Positions 6,334 through 12,502 of a DNA stretch of 12,502 bases are shown one piece after another; the stretch's first letter is position 1; each line of letters begins with the position of its first letter. A model generated the notes under the pieces. The model was given only the letters and a program-made list of their open reading frames with translations. It had not been told where the DNA came from and made no database searches. The stretch lies in the NCBI GenBank assembly GCA_016195505.1, contig JACPZN010000192.1, positions 1 to 12,502 on the forward strand, read 5' to 3'. Source of the DNA: Nitrospirota bacterium (GTDB lineage Bacteria; Nitrospirota; Nitrospiria; Nitrospirales; Nitrospiraceae). The position numbers and the translations under genes are program-made.

Positions 6334-6403
6334 AAGCTCGGTGCCAGGGGGAGGTTTTCCTGCATGACAAAAATGTCTAGTAATTCGGATACTTGAACGG
6401 TCA

Positions 6404-6435
6404 GCCACGCAAGACCTGTCTTGGTATTCTGTGGC
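6404..6435. other. Nested inverted repeat in the divergent intergenic region
   Basis: An outer pair GCCAC (6404-6408) and GTGGC (6431-6435) encloses a perfect 6-bp inverted repeat CAAGAC-CT-GTCTTG (6410-6423). It could be an RNA stem or, because the inner repeat has only a 2-bp centre, a protein-binding palindrome. It lies in the 427-nt gap 6187-6613, in which I see no convincing protein gene. Confidence 0.45.
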
Positions 6436-6451
6436 GGTCTGGTGTCATCAG

Positions 6452-6483
6452 GGCAAAAGCGCCTCAAGAGTAGGCGCTTTGCC
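6452..6483. other. Strong inverted repeat (11-bp stem, 9-nt loop)
   Basis: GGCAAAAGCGCC (6452-6463) pairs with GGCGCTTTGCC (6473-6483), leaving one bulged A and the loop TCAAGAGTA. It is the strongest inverted repeat I found in the window. No run of T follows it on either strand, so it is not a canonical intrinsic terminator. It sits 51 bp upstream of the -35 box of the rpmH promoter, outside the predicted rpmH transcript. Confidence 0.65.
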
Positions 6484-6501
6484 GGACAGAGTGATTTGTC
6501 C
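6484..6501. other. Small inverted repeat directly abutting the previous one
   Basis: GGACA (6484-6488) pairs with TGTCC (6497-6501) around an 8-nt loop. It begins at the base after the stem 6452-6483 ends. Alone it would be unremarkable, but three consecutive stems in 100 nt suggest a folded RNA or a structured regulatory region. Confidence 0.4.
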
Positions 6502-6534
6502 AAGAAGACATAAAAAGGTGAGCAATCCACAAAA

Positions 6535-6563
6535 TTGACAGGTTGGAGAGGCACTCATATAAT
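6535..6563 (+). promoter_or_regulatory. Perfect-consensus sigma-70 type promoter of rpmH
   Basis: TTGACA (6535-6540), a 17-bp spacer and TATAAT (6558-6563) match the housekeeping promoter consensus at 12 of 12 positions with the optimal spacing. The start of transcription should be near 6570, giving a 5' leader of about 44 nt before the rpmH ATG. This would drive rpmH and probably the genes behind it. Such strength suits a ribosomal protein gene. Confidence 0.88.
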
Positions 6564-6613
6564 GCATTCCTTGTTTTGAACGTACGCATTATCGATGGAA
6601 TGAGGGGAGCGTC

Positions 6614-6751
6614 ATGTCATTCACGTCTCAGCAGCCGTCCAACTTAAAGAAGAAACGCGAGCACGGTTTTCGAAAACGAATGAGCACAAAGAACGGCCGT
6701 AGGGTTTTAGCCCGCCGACGGGCTAAAGGGCGGGCACGGTTGACGGTCTAA
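6614..6751 (+). CDS. rpmH: 50S ribosomal protein bL34
   Basis: A 45-residue, strongly basic protein of the large ribosomal subunit. The sequence from QQPSNLKKKREHGF (6-19) through RMSTKNGRRVLARRRAKGRA to the ending RLTV is the bL34 signature almost end to end; the N-terminus MSFTSQQPSN replaces the common MKRTFQPSN. The ATG at 6614 follows AGGGGAG (6603-6609) by 4 nt. It is the first gene of the rightward cluster, directly behind the consensus promoter at 6535-6563. The next 148 nt before rnpA contain nothing I can assign. Confidence 0.97.
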   Translation: MSFTSQQPSNLKKKREHGFRKRMSTKNGRRVLARRRAKGRARLTV

Positions 6752-6899
6752 ACCGCTGTGCCTGGTCTGCAAAGTGCTCTCCGGTTTGCTTCCCAGCTTC
6801 TTCGCGCTGCTTTTTGGGTTGTGTGCGTTCACCTGCCACGAACATTCCTTCCCAGAATCCTGATGGATGGCGCGCTGCGGTGGGCTGGTCTTTCTAGTG

Positions 6900-7262
6900 A
6901 TGTCAAAGCCACAAGAACAGAAAGGCATTTTCTTGCATGCCAGCCGGGATATTGAAACGGTCAAGCGTCACGGACGACGGATCTCGACGACGCTTTTCAA
7001 TCTGTTGGCTTACAAGATGGATGATGCTCCCAGTCGGGTTGGGATTGTTGTCGGCAAACGATTCGGGAACGCGGTCCGGCGTAATCGGGCAAAGCGAGTC
7101 TTTCGTACACTTGTGAGACAGGTGCACCAGGATTTGGTCTCAGGCCAGGCCCTTCTCGTGTTCCCAAAGCGGGAAGCGCTTTTGCAGCCATCCGAAGAGT
7201 TGAAGCGGATGTGGGAGACGACGCTACAGCGCATTCATCTTCTTCGGCCAAGGTCAGGTTGA
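6900..7262 (+). CDS. rnpA: Ribonuclease P protein component
   Basis: The protein subunit binds the RNA of RNase P and helps it cut the 5' leader from pre-tRNA. With the ATG at 6900 the protein has 120 residues, normal for the family. It shows SRDIETVKRHGRRISTTLF (15-33), typical of the N-terminal strand that binds the substrate leader, and the RNR signature in GKRFGNAVRRNRAKRVFR (52-69, RNR at 61-63). Other in-frame starts are ATG 6867 and GTG 6897, and a stop lies at 6861-6863. None has a good ribosome binding site; 6900 is preferred because the extra 11 residues (MARCGGLVFLV) look unlike the family. The stop is one base before the yidD ATG, so the two are translationally coupled. Confidence 0.95.
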   Translation: MSKPQEQKGIFLHASRDIETVKRHGRRISTTLFNLLAYKMDDAPSRVGIVVGKRFGNAVRRNRAKRVFRTLVRQVHQDLVSGQALLVFPKREALLQPSEELKRMWETTLQRIHLLRPRSG

Positions 7263-7263
7263 G

Positions 7264-7473
7264 ATGCGACATCTGTGTCTGTGGACCATTCGAGGGTATC
7301 GTGTTTTGATTTCTCCCTTGCTCGGCCGGGTATGCCGATTCGAGCCGACCTGCTCGCAGTATGCCCTGGATGCGGTCACTCGATACGGCACGTTGCAGGG
7401 ACTCGGCCTGGCACTGGTTCGCCTCATGAAATGCCATCCCTTCCACCCCGGGGGAGAAGACCCAGTCAAATAA
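7264..7473 (+). CDS. yidD: Membrane protein insertion efficiency factor YidD
   Basis: A 69-residue protein of the YidD family, a small membrane-associated factor that assists YidC-dependent insertion of inner-membrane proteins. The family signature is clear: IRGYRVLISPLLGRVCRFEP (9-28), TCSQYALDAVTRYG (29-42) and LMKCHPFHPGGEDPV (54-68), with conserved Cys24, Cys30 and Cys57. The ATG begins one base after the rnpA stop. The gene is followed by 36 nt to yidC, with an inverted repeat starting within the stop codon. The gene order rnpA-yidD-yidC is the conserved arrangement in many phyla. Confidence 0.96.
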   Translation: MRHLCLWTIRGYRVLISPLLGRVCRFEPTCSQYALDAVTRYGTLQGLGLALVRLMKCHPFHPGGEDPVK

Positions 7474-7486
7474 CGGCGACGCCGTT
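7472..7486 (+). other. Inverted repeat at the end of yidD
   Basis: AACGGC (7472-7477) and GCCGTT (7481-7486) are perfect inverted repeats around a 3-nt loop GAC. The left arm begins in the yidD stop codon (TAA 7471-7473). No T-run follows, so it is unlikely to stop transcription into yidC. It could protect an RNA 3' end or mark a processing site between yidD and yidC; a chance 6-bp palindrome is also possible. Confidence 0.45.
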
Positions 7487-7509
7487 CTAAGGAAAGTAGA
7501 ACCCCCCTT

Positions 7510-9204
7510 ATGGAAAAGCGTGTCATTGTATTCTTGGTGCTCTCACTTGCAATTATCTTTGGCTATGAGTATGCGCTCAGAGAACTTGGAGTGATCCCTC
7601 AGCAACCTACAACCTCGGAACCAACGGTACCTTCGGCGAGCCAAGCACCTTCACCATCAGTCATATCTCCAGCGACTGAGCCTTCAAGCGTCCCGGCCAA
7701 AGAGACGGCTCCCGTGCAGAGTGCGACGGAGGATGTGCAACGGCGTGAACAGGAAACCGGATCGACGGCAGCAGAAGCAGTTGAAGTGGAGACGAATCTC
7801 TATCGTGCTAAATTCACGCCCCGTGGGGCGGTGATGACGAGCTGGGAACTCAAGCGGTATCGCGGCAGCTTGGCTGAGCAGCCAGCCGTGCAGCTTGTTA
7901 GGCAAGGCGGAAAATTTCCAGGGCCGTTGGCGGTCATTCCGGACGATGCAGCTGTCGCCAAGGAATTGGGCCAGGCAATCTATAGGGTCGAGAGAGATTT
8001 CGCGACCCTCGACCAAACTCATCCCACCGGCCATTTGACGTTCTCTTATGAGAACGGACCGACAGGCGTGCGGCTCGAAAAACAGCTCACATTTCATGCC
8101 GAGAGCTATGTGGTGGACGTCGCTCTGAAGCAAAGCGGCCTTGATGGATCAATGAATGTCGTGTTGGGGACGAACTTCGGCATTGTTGACTGGGGAGAAG
8201 GGTTTATCGGTTCGATCGGGTCGGCTTCGCTGGTCGACGGCAAGGTTGAAAAGGAAACGCCAGACTCCGAACTGGAGCGTAAGGGGGCTGTACAATGGGC
8301 GGCGTTGCAGGACAAATATTTTTTGTCCGCCCTAATCCCCAAGCAAAGCTCAGCCGTCTTGGTCAAGAAAGAGGGAGAAAAGCTGGTTTCCACTGTGGTT
8401 CGCATGCCGGCCCCCTCGACCGGAGCGACGCTTGGGTTTGAGCTTTACGCCGGCCCAAAGGAGTTTGACACCCTTCGAAACCTGCAAATAGGCTTGGAGG
8501 ATACGATTGATTTCGGTTGGTTTATTTTTGGAAGTTGGGATGTGGTCAGAGCCGTGGCTAAGCCGATTTTCTATGTGCTGCGTTTTATCAACGACTATAC
8601 ACATAACTATGGATTGACGATCATCATCTTGACCATTGGCATCAAGCTGCTATTCGTCCCCTTGCAGTACAAGAGCTATAAGTCCATGAAGCAAATGCAG
8701 GTGATTCAACCGAAGGTCGCGGCTATTCAAGAAAAGTTTAAAGAGGAACGGGATCGCCTAAATAAGGAGCTGATCAAGCTCTATCGAGATCATAAAGTAA
8801 ATCCAGTCGGCGGTTGCCTGCCGATGGTGCTACAGATGCCCGTATTTGTCGCACTGTTCAACATCTTGTACATGACGATTGATCTACGTCAGGCACCGTT
8901 AGGCCTGTGGATTACCGACCTTTCGGTGCAGGATCCCTATTACGTGTTGCCGATCATCATGGGCGGCACAATGATGATCCAGCAGAAGATCACTCCTACG
9001 ACAATGGATCCGACGCAGGCGAAGGTGATGCTGCTGTTGCCGGCCTTCATGACGTTCCTTTTCATCAATTTTCCCGCTGGGCTGGTACTGTATTGGTTGA
9101 CGAACAATACGCTGACCATCGGACAACAGATCTTGACGGATCGATTCATTTTTCAGAACCGTTCACTGCTCTCGGCCACCGATGCAGAGGCTGAGAAGAA
9201 GTGA
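7510..9204 (+). CDS. yidC: Membrane protein insertase YidC
   Basis: Inserts and folds inner-membrane proteins, alone or with SecYEG. The 564 residues show the Gram-negative layout: transmembrane segment 1 at about 4-22, a Pro/Ser/Thr-rich linker (about 31-70), a large periplasmic P1 domain (about 85-330) and the conserved five-helix insertase core from about 365. In the core, YGLTIIILTIGIKLLFVPLQ (367-386) carries Lys379 at the position of the positively charged groove residue (Arg366 in E. coli). NPVGGCLPMVLQMPVF (431-446), LRQAPLGLW (459-467) and GLVLYWLTNNTLTIGQQ follow. The C-terminal tail (DAEAEKK) is short and not strongly basic. The ATG at 7510 is preceded by AAGGAAAG at a rather long 12-13 nt. 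It is followed by 75 nt without an evident gene before mnmE; no jag gene is present. Confidence 0.97.
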   Translation: MEKRVIVFLVLSLAIIFGYEYALRELGVIPQQPTTSEPTVPSASQAPSPSVISPATEPSSVPAKETAPVQSATEDVQRREQETGSTAAEAVEVETNLYRAKFTPRGAVMTSWELKRYRGSLAEQPAVQLVRQGGKFPGPLAVIPDDAAVAKELGQAIYRVERDFATLDQTHPTGHLTFSYENGPTGVRLEKQLTFHAESYVVDVALKQSGLDGSMNVVLGTNFGIVDWGEGFIGSIGSASLVDGKVEKETPDSELERKGAVQWAALQDKYFLSALIPKQSSAVLVKKEGEKLVSTVVRMPAPSTGATLGFELYAGPKEFDTLRNLQIGLEDTIDFGWFIFGSWDVVRAVAKPIFYVLRFINDYTHNYGLTIIILTIGIKLLFVPLQYKSYKSMKQMQVIQPKVAAIQEKFKEERDRLNKELIKLYRDHKVNPVGGCLPMVLQMPVFVALFNILYMTIDLRQAPLGLWITDLSVQDPYYVLPIIMGGTMMIQQKITPTTMDPTQAKVMLLLPAFMTFLFINFPAGLVLYWLTNNTLTIGQQILTDRFIFQNRSLLSATDAEAEKK

Positions 9205-9279
9205 CGCAGACTCAATTTTCAGCCTTTCCGGTTTTCGGACCGTTGTGGGCCAGACTAACGAGAGCATGTAACTGTCCCC

Positions 9280-10725
9280 ATGGATCGAGCACCTGAGGAC
9301 ACGATTTGTGCCGTTGCGACCCCACCGGGTGAGGGGGGCATCGGTATCGTTCGACTGAGCGGACCACATGCGCTCGCTATAGCGGAGAAAATTGTTCGAT
9401 TACGATCAAACCAGTCGATCGTGTTGGTCTCTTCCCATACGCTCCACCTGGCCGATATTCTCGACCCAGAAATACCTCCTGGCGGCGATGAGTCCGTTCG
9501 AAACCACACTCGACAACATGAGCGAGTTATCGACGAAGGTTTGGTCGTGTTCATGAAAGGGCCTCGATCTTTCACGGCTGAGGACGTGGTGGAGATTCAC
9601 TGCCACGGGAGCAGTGTCGTCCTGGGGCGGGTTGCTGAAGCTTGCGTAACCGCCGGCGCCCGCCTGGCCCAACCGGGAGAGTTTACCAAGCGGGCGTTTT
9701 TGAATGGGCGTTTGGATTTGACTCAGGCGGAGGCGGTTCTCGATACGATCAAGGCGAAATCTGATGTTGCGCTCAAGATCGCCCAACGTCATCTCAGGGG
9801 GGAATTGGGGCGGCAGGTAGATCAACTGCGAAGTCGACTCCTGGGTCTGTTGGCGCAGGTCGAGGCTGGGATTGATTTTGTTGAAGAAGATATCTCGTTT
9901 ATTGGACGAGCGGACCTGACCTCGTCTCTTCAAAAAACACTTGCTGAGATCTTTGCGATGCTTGCCACGGCAGAGAGCGGGAGAGTGCTTCGAGAGGGTG
10001 CACGTGTGGTCATCGTTGGTCGGCCAAACGTGGGGAAGTCAAGCCTGCTGAATAGTCTGCTCCAGGAGAACCGGGCGATCGTGACGGACATTCCAGGAAC
10101 CACACGGGATGTTATTGAAGAATCAGTGGTGTGGGATGGCCTTATGATTACGTTGGTAGATACAGCTGGTCTTCGTGAAACCACAGACGTGGTGGAACAG
10201 GAAGGGATGAAGCGAACGAGATCGGCGCAGGAGCAAGGAGATATGGTTCTATATGTCTTCGATGCAGCAGAACTCCATGAGAAGAACTTGATTGAGTTCG
10301 TCCCTCTGCCGGGTGGTGACCAAGATCTGGTACTCATCAACAAGATTGATTTAATAGACGCTTCGTCATTGAAGCGGTTGTCTGGGTGGGTCGAGGAACG
10401 CACGACTTGCAAGGTCTTGCCCCTGTCTGTGCGAACGGGTGCGGGTTTGGAGGAGTTGAAGAAATCGATCCGATCGCATTTGTCGCAAGTCTCATTAGAG
10501 ACCGACCAAGGGGTGCTAGTCACAAACGTGCGTCATCGTCGGGCGTTAGAGCATGCTGGAAGCTCGATTCGAGAGGCACTGGATTCGGTCCGCAACGGAG
10601 TGGAACTTGAGTGCATAGCGGTGGATCTTCGGGGTGCCGCTGATGCACTCGGGGAGATTACGGGCGTGATCACTTCCGATGATATATTGGACCGGATCTT
10701 TTCTGAGTTCTGCATAGGCAAGTAA
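9280..10725 (+). CDS. mnmE: tRNA uridine-5-carboxymethylaminomethyl(34) synthesis GTPase MnmE
   Basis: MnmE and MnmG together modify the wobble uridine 34 of certain tRNAs at carbon 5, with MnmE supplying the folate-binding and GTPase functions. The 481-residue protein starts DTICAVATPPGEGGIGIVRL (7-26), the N-terminal domain that binds the tetrahydrofolate cofactor. PGEFTKRAFLNGRLDLTQAE follows. A G domain inserted in the helical domain shows the P-loop GRPNVGKS (247-254), the switch region DIPGTTRD, DTAG (294-297) and NKID (354-357). The protein ends in the family's FCIGK, with Cys478. Length is normal. No strong ribosome binding site is seen before ATG 9280. The mnmG ATG follows the stop by 9 nt, as expected for a pair working as one complex. 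Confidence 0.97.
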   Translation: MDRAPEDTICAVATPPGEGGIGIVRLSGPHALAIAEKIVRLRSNQSIVLVSSHTLHLADILDPEIPPGGDESVRNHTRQHERVIDEGLVVFMKGPRSFTAEDVVEIHCHGSSVVLGRVAEACVTAGARLAQPGEFTKRAFLNGRLDLTQAEAVLDTIKAKSDVALKIAQRHLRGELGRQVDQLRSRLLGLLAQVEAGIDFVEEDISFIGRADLTSSLQKTLAEIFAMLATAESGRVLREGARVVIVGRPNVGKSSLLNSLLQENRAIVTDIPGTTRDVIEESVVWDGLMITLVDTAGLRETTDVVEQEGMKRTRSAQEQGDMVLYVFDAAELHEKNLIEFVPLPGGDQDLVLINKIDLIDASSLKRLSGWVEERTTCKVLPLSVRTGAGLEELKKSIRSHLSQVSLETDQGVLVTNVRHRRALEHAGSSIREALDSVRNGVELECIAVDLRGAADALGEITGVITSDDILDRIFSEFCIGK

Positions 10726-10734
10726 GAAAAACCG

Positions 10735-12502
10735 ATGCCCTTGGAATTTGACGTCATCGTAGTGGGTGGTGGCCATGCCGGGTGCGAGGCGGCGCTGGCT
10801 TCAGCGCGAATGGGCGCCAAGACATTGCTCCTGACGATGGAGCGGGGTCGGATCGCGCAGATGTCGTGCAATCCTGCCGTTGGCGGGATTGCCAAAGGGC
10901 ACCTGGTAAAAGAAATCGATGCCCTCGGCGGTGAGATGGGAAGGAATACGGATCTCGCCGGTATTCAGTTTCGATTCATCAATACGAGCAAGGGTCCGGC
11001 GGTACGGGCATTGCGTGCGCAATGTGACAAGGCCCTCTACAGCGCGGCCATGCAGGCGACGCTTGCTGTTCAGAGCCACCTTACGATTACCGAGGAAGTC
11101 GTCGATCGGCTCCTCACGGTCGGAGGGTCTGTAACCGGCGTCGTGACGGGTTCAGAGGAAACGATCGCTGCCAAGGCCGTTATACTTACCTCAGGAACAT
11201 TCCTTAAGGGCCTTATCCATATCGGCCTCAACCATTTTCCGGCCGGTCGCGCAGGAGAGGTATCAGCGGAACACTTGTCTGATTGCATGCGGGATCTCGG
11301 ATTTGAAGTTGGGCGCCTGAAGACCGGCACCCCGCCTCGATTGGACAAAGACACGATTGATTTTTCCGTCATGATTCCCCAGCCCGGGGACGATCCGCCT
11401 CCGCCCTTTTCGCACCGCACACAGAGAATTACGACCAGGCAAGTCTTGTGTCATTTGACCTATACGAATCGACAAACACATGAAGTCATCCAAGAAAATC
11501 TTGATCGCTCACCTTTGTACAGCGGTGTGATTGAATCAGTAGGGCCAAGGTACTGTCCTTCCATTGAGGATAAGGTAGTCCGCTTTGCGGAAAAAGAACG
11601 ACACCAGATTTTTATTGAACCGGAAGGACTCAGTTCCAAAGAGTATTACCCAAACGGTATTTCAACCAGCCTCCCTGTTGATGTCCAGGCAGCCTTGCTC
11701 AAAACAATTCCTGGGCTGGAACGAGCTACAATGCTCAAGCCAGGCTATGCAATCGAGTATGATTATTTCCCACCTCGTCAACTCCACCAGACGCTTGAGA
11801 CGAAATATGTCGCCGGTTTGTACCATGCGGGGCAGATCAACGGAACTTCTGGCTATGAGGAAGCGGCCGCACAGGGCCTAGTGGCCGGCATCAACGCTGT
11901 TCTGAAGTTGAGGGAAAAACCATCCCTGATTCTCGATCGATCTCAGGCCTACATCGGGGTCTTGATCGATGACCTCATAACAAAAGATACGTATGAGCCC
12001 TATCGAATGTTTACGTCCAGAGCGGAGTATCGGTTGCTACTTCGTCATAGCAATGCAGACTTACGACTTATGCAGATCGGATATCGAGTTGGATTGATTG
12101 AAGACGAAACTTACGACAGGCTAATGCGGAAAAAGACAGCGATAGAGGAAGAAATTGTGCGTCTGAATGAGGCAAGGCCGCAATTGACCGAAGCGGTGCG
12201 TTCAAGGACTAGAGGAACCTACCTTCAAGACATTTCTCCTGTACAGACCGTTGCACAGATCCTGAAGAGGCAGGAGTCGAACTATAAGGATCTCTTAAGA
12301 ACTCTCGAAATATGTTCGATTGAAGACGTTGCAATTGCAGACGAAGTAGAGCTTGAAATCAAGTATGAAGGATACATAAGGCGACAGCTCCAGCAGATTT
12401 TGAAATTCAAGAAACTTGAGCAAAAGCTTATCCCACAAACCTTCGATTACGACATCGTTTCAGGGTTTTCACGGGAAGTTCGAGAAAAGTTCAAAATGGT
12501 AC
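10735..12502 (+). CDS. mnmG: tRNA uridine-5-carboxymethylaminomethyl(34) synthesis enzyme MnmG, 3' end cut by window edge
   Basis: FAD-dependent partner of MnmE in wobble-uridine modification. The frame is open from ATG 10735 to the window end, 589 complete codons, so some 30-50 residues of the usual about 630 are missing. The N-terminal FAD-binding motif VVGGGHAGCEAA (9-20) is followed by SCNPAVGGIAKGHLVKEIDA (44-63, conserved Cys45), GTPPRL, FIEPEG, and ESVGPRYCPSIEDK (267-280, conserved Cys274). The second FAD-contacting motif is AGQINGTSGYEEAAAQG (365-381). YEPYRMFTSRAEYRLLLR is the typical start of the C-terminal region that contacts MnmE and tRNA. The last 300 bp are markedly poorer in GC than the first part, although the protein reads as normal throughout. 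ATG 10735 lies 9 nt after mnmE with only a weak purine-rich leader. Confidence 0.97.
   Translation, partial: MPLEFDVIVVGGGHAGCEAALASARMGAKTLLLTMERGRIAQMSCNPAVGGIAKGHLVKEIDALGGEMGRNTDLAGIQFRFINTSKGPAVRALRAQCDKALYSAAMQATLAVQSHLTITEEVVDRLLTVGGSVTGVVTGSEETIAAKAVILTSGTFLKGLIHIGLNHFPAGRAGEVSAEHLSDCMRDLGFEVGRLKTGTPPRLDKDTIDFSVMIPQPGDDPPPPFSHRTQRITTRQVLCHLTYTNRQTHEVIQENLDRSPLYSGVIESVGPRYCPSIEDKVVRFAEKERHQIFIEPEGLSSKEYYPNGISTSLPVDVQAALLKTIPGLERATMLKPGYAIEYDYFPPRQLHQTLETKYVAGLYHAGQINGTSGYEEAAAQGLVAGINAVLKLREKPSLILDRSQAYIGVLIDDLITKDTYEPYRMFTSRAEYRLLLRHSNADLRLMQIGYRVGLIEDETYDRLMRKKTAIEEEIVRLNEARPQLTEAVRSRTRGTYLQDISPVQTVAQILKRQESNYKDLLRTLEICSIEDVAIADEVELEIKYEGYIRRQLQQILKFKKLEQKLIPQTFDYDIVSGFSREVREKFKMV

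Noticed and set aside
6452..6483. Intrinsic terminator reading of the 11-bp stem
   Set aside because: No T-run follows on either strand, and no gene ends nearby: both flanking genes start away from it.
6327..6554. A 75-codon minus-strand open frame in the divergent junction
   Set aside because: It starts with GTG without a good ribosome binding site, overlaps the rpmH promoter and all three inverted repeats, and its product (Cys, Pro and Leu rich) resembles no family I know.
6758..6955. A 65-codon plus-strand frame between rpmH and rnpA (MPGLQSALRFASQLL...)
   Set aside because: It overlaps rnpA in another frame, has no Shine-Dalgarno sequence and shows no family resemblance. The rpmH-rnpA gap of 148 nt can be non-coding.
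8638..8646. Lys379 instead of Arg in the YidC hydrophilic groove
   Set aside because: Lys at this position occurs in other bacterial YidC proteins as I remember them and keeps the positive charge, so it is not a defect.

Overview
The window carries a typical bacterial chromosomal segment of roughly 55% GC by eye. The best guess for the host is Nitrospira or a related member of Nitrospirota. That guess rests on the overall look of the proteins (DUF4398-like lipoprotein, YkuD proteins, bL34 sequence), not on any search, so it is only moderately secure. No mobile element, CRISPR array, tRNA or rRNA was seen.

Left half (about 1-6186, all minus strand): seven genes in one direction. In transcription order they are a helical lipoprotein (6186-5566), a lipoprotein L,D-transpeptidase (5551-4451, apparently frameshifted near its 3' end), a second secreted L,D-transpeptidase with an intact catalytic motif (4417-3782), a third secreted protein that looks like a YkuD fold without its catalytic residues (3753-3115), then glucose-6-phosphate isomerase pgi (3012-1312), 6-phosphogluconolactonase pgl (1310-552) and glucokinase glk (528 to beyond the left edge). 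The first four form an envelope or peptidoglycan module with gaps of 10-33 nt. After a 102-nt gap with a weak candidate promoter comes a tight sugar-phosphate module (gaps of 1 and 23 nt). Glk makes glucose 6-phosphate, Pgi interconverts it with fructose 6-phosphate, and Pgl hydrolyses 6-phosphogluconolactone in the oxidative pentose phosphate branch.

Middle (6187-6613, 427 nt): a divergent, apparently non-coding junction. It holds two near-identical palindromic 14-mers exactly 42 bp apart upstream of the lipoprotein gene, three consecutive inverted repeats that could fold into stem-loops, a possible mini-ORF with a strong ribosome binding site, and a perfect-consensus sigma-70 type promoter for the rightward genes.

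Right half (6614-12502, all plus strand): the conserved cluster rpmH-rnpA-yidD-yidC-mnmE-mnmG, with mnmG cut by the right edge. It combines ribosomal protein bL34, the RNase P protein, membrane protein insertion (YidD, YidC) and the tRNA wobble-uridine modification pair MnmE/MnmG. A jag (khg) gene, often found between yidC and mnmE, is absent, and dnaA does not lie upstream of rpmH.

Most of the window is ordinary core genome. The points most worth a second look are the three-member YkuD series with one frameshifted and one apparently catalytically dead member, and the structured divergent junction.
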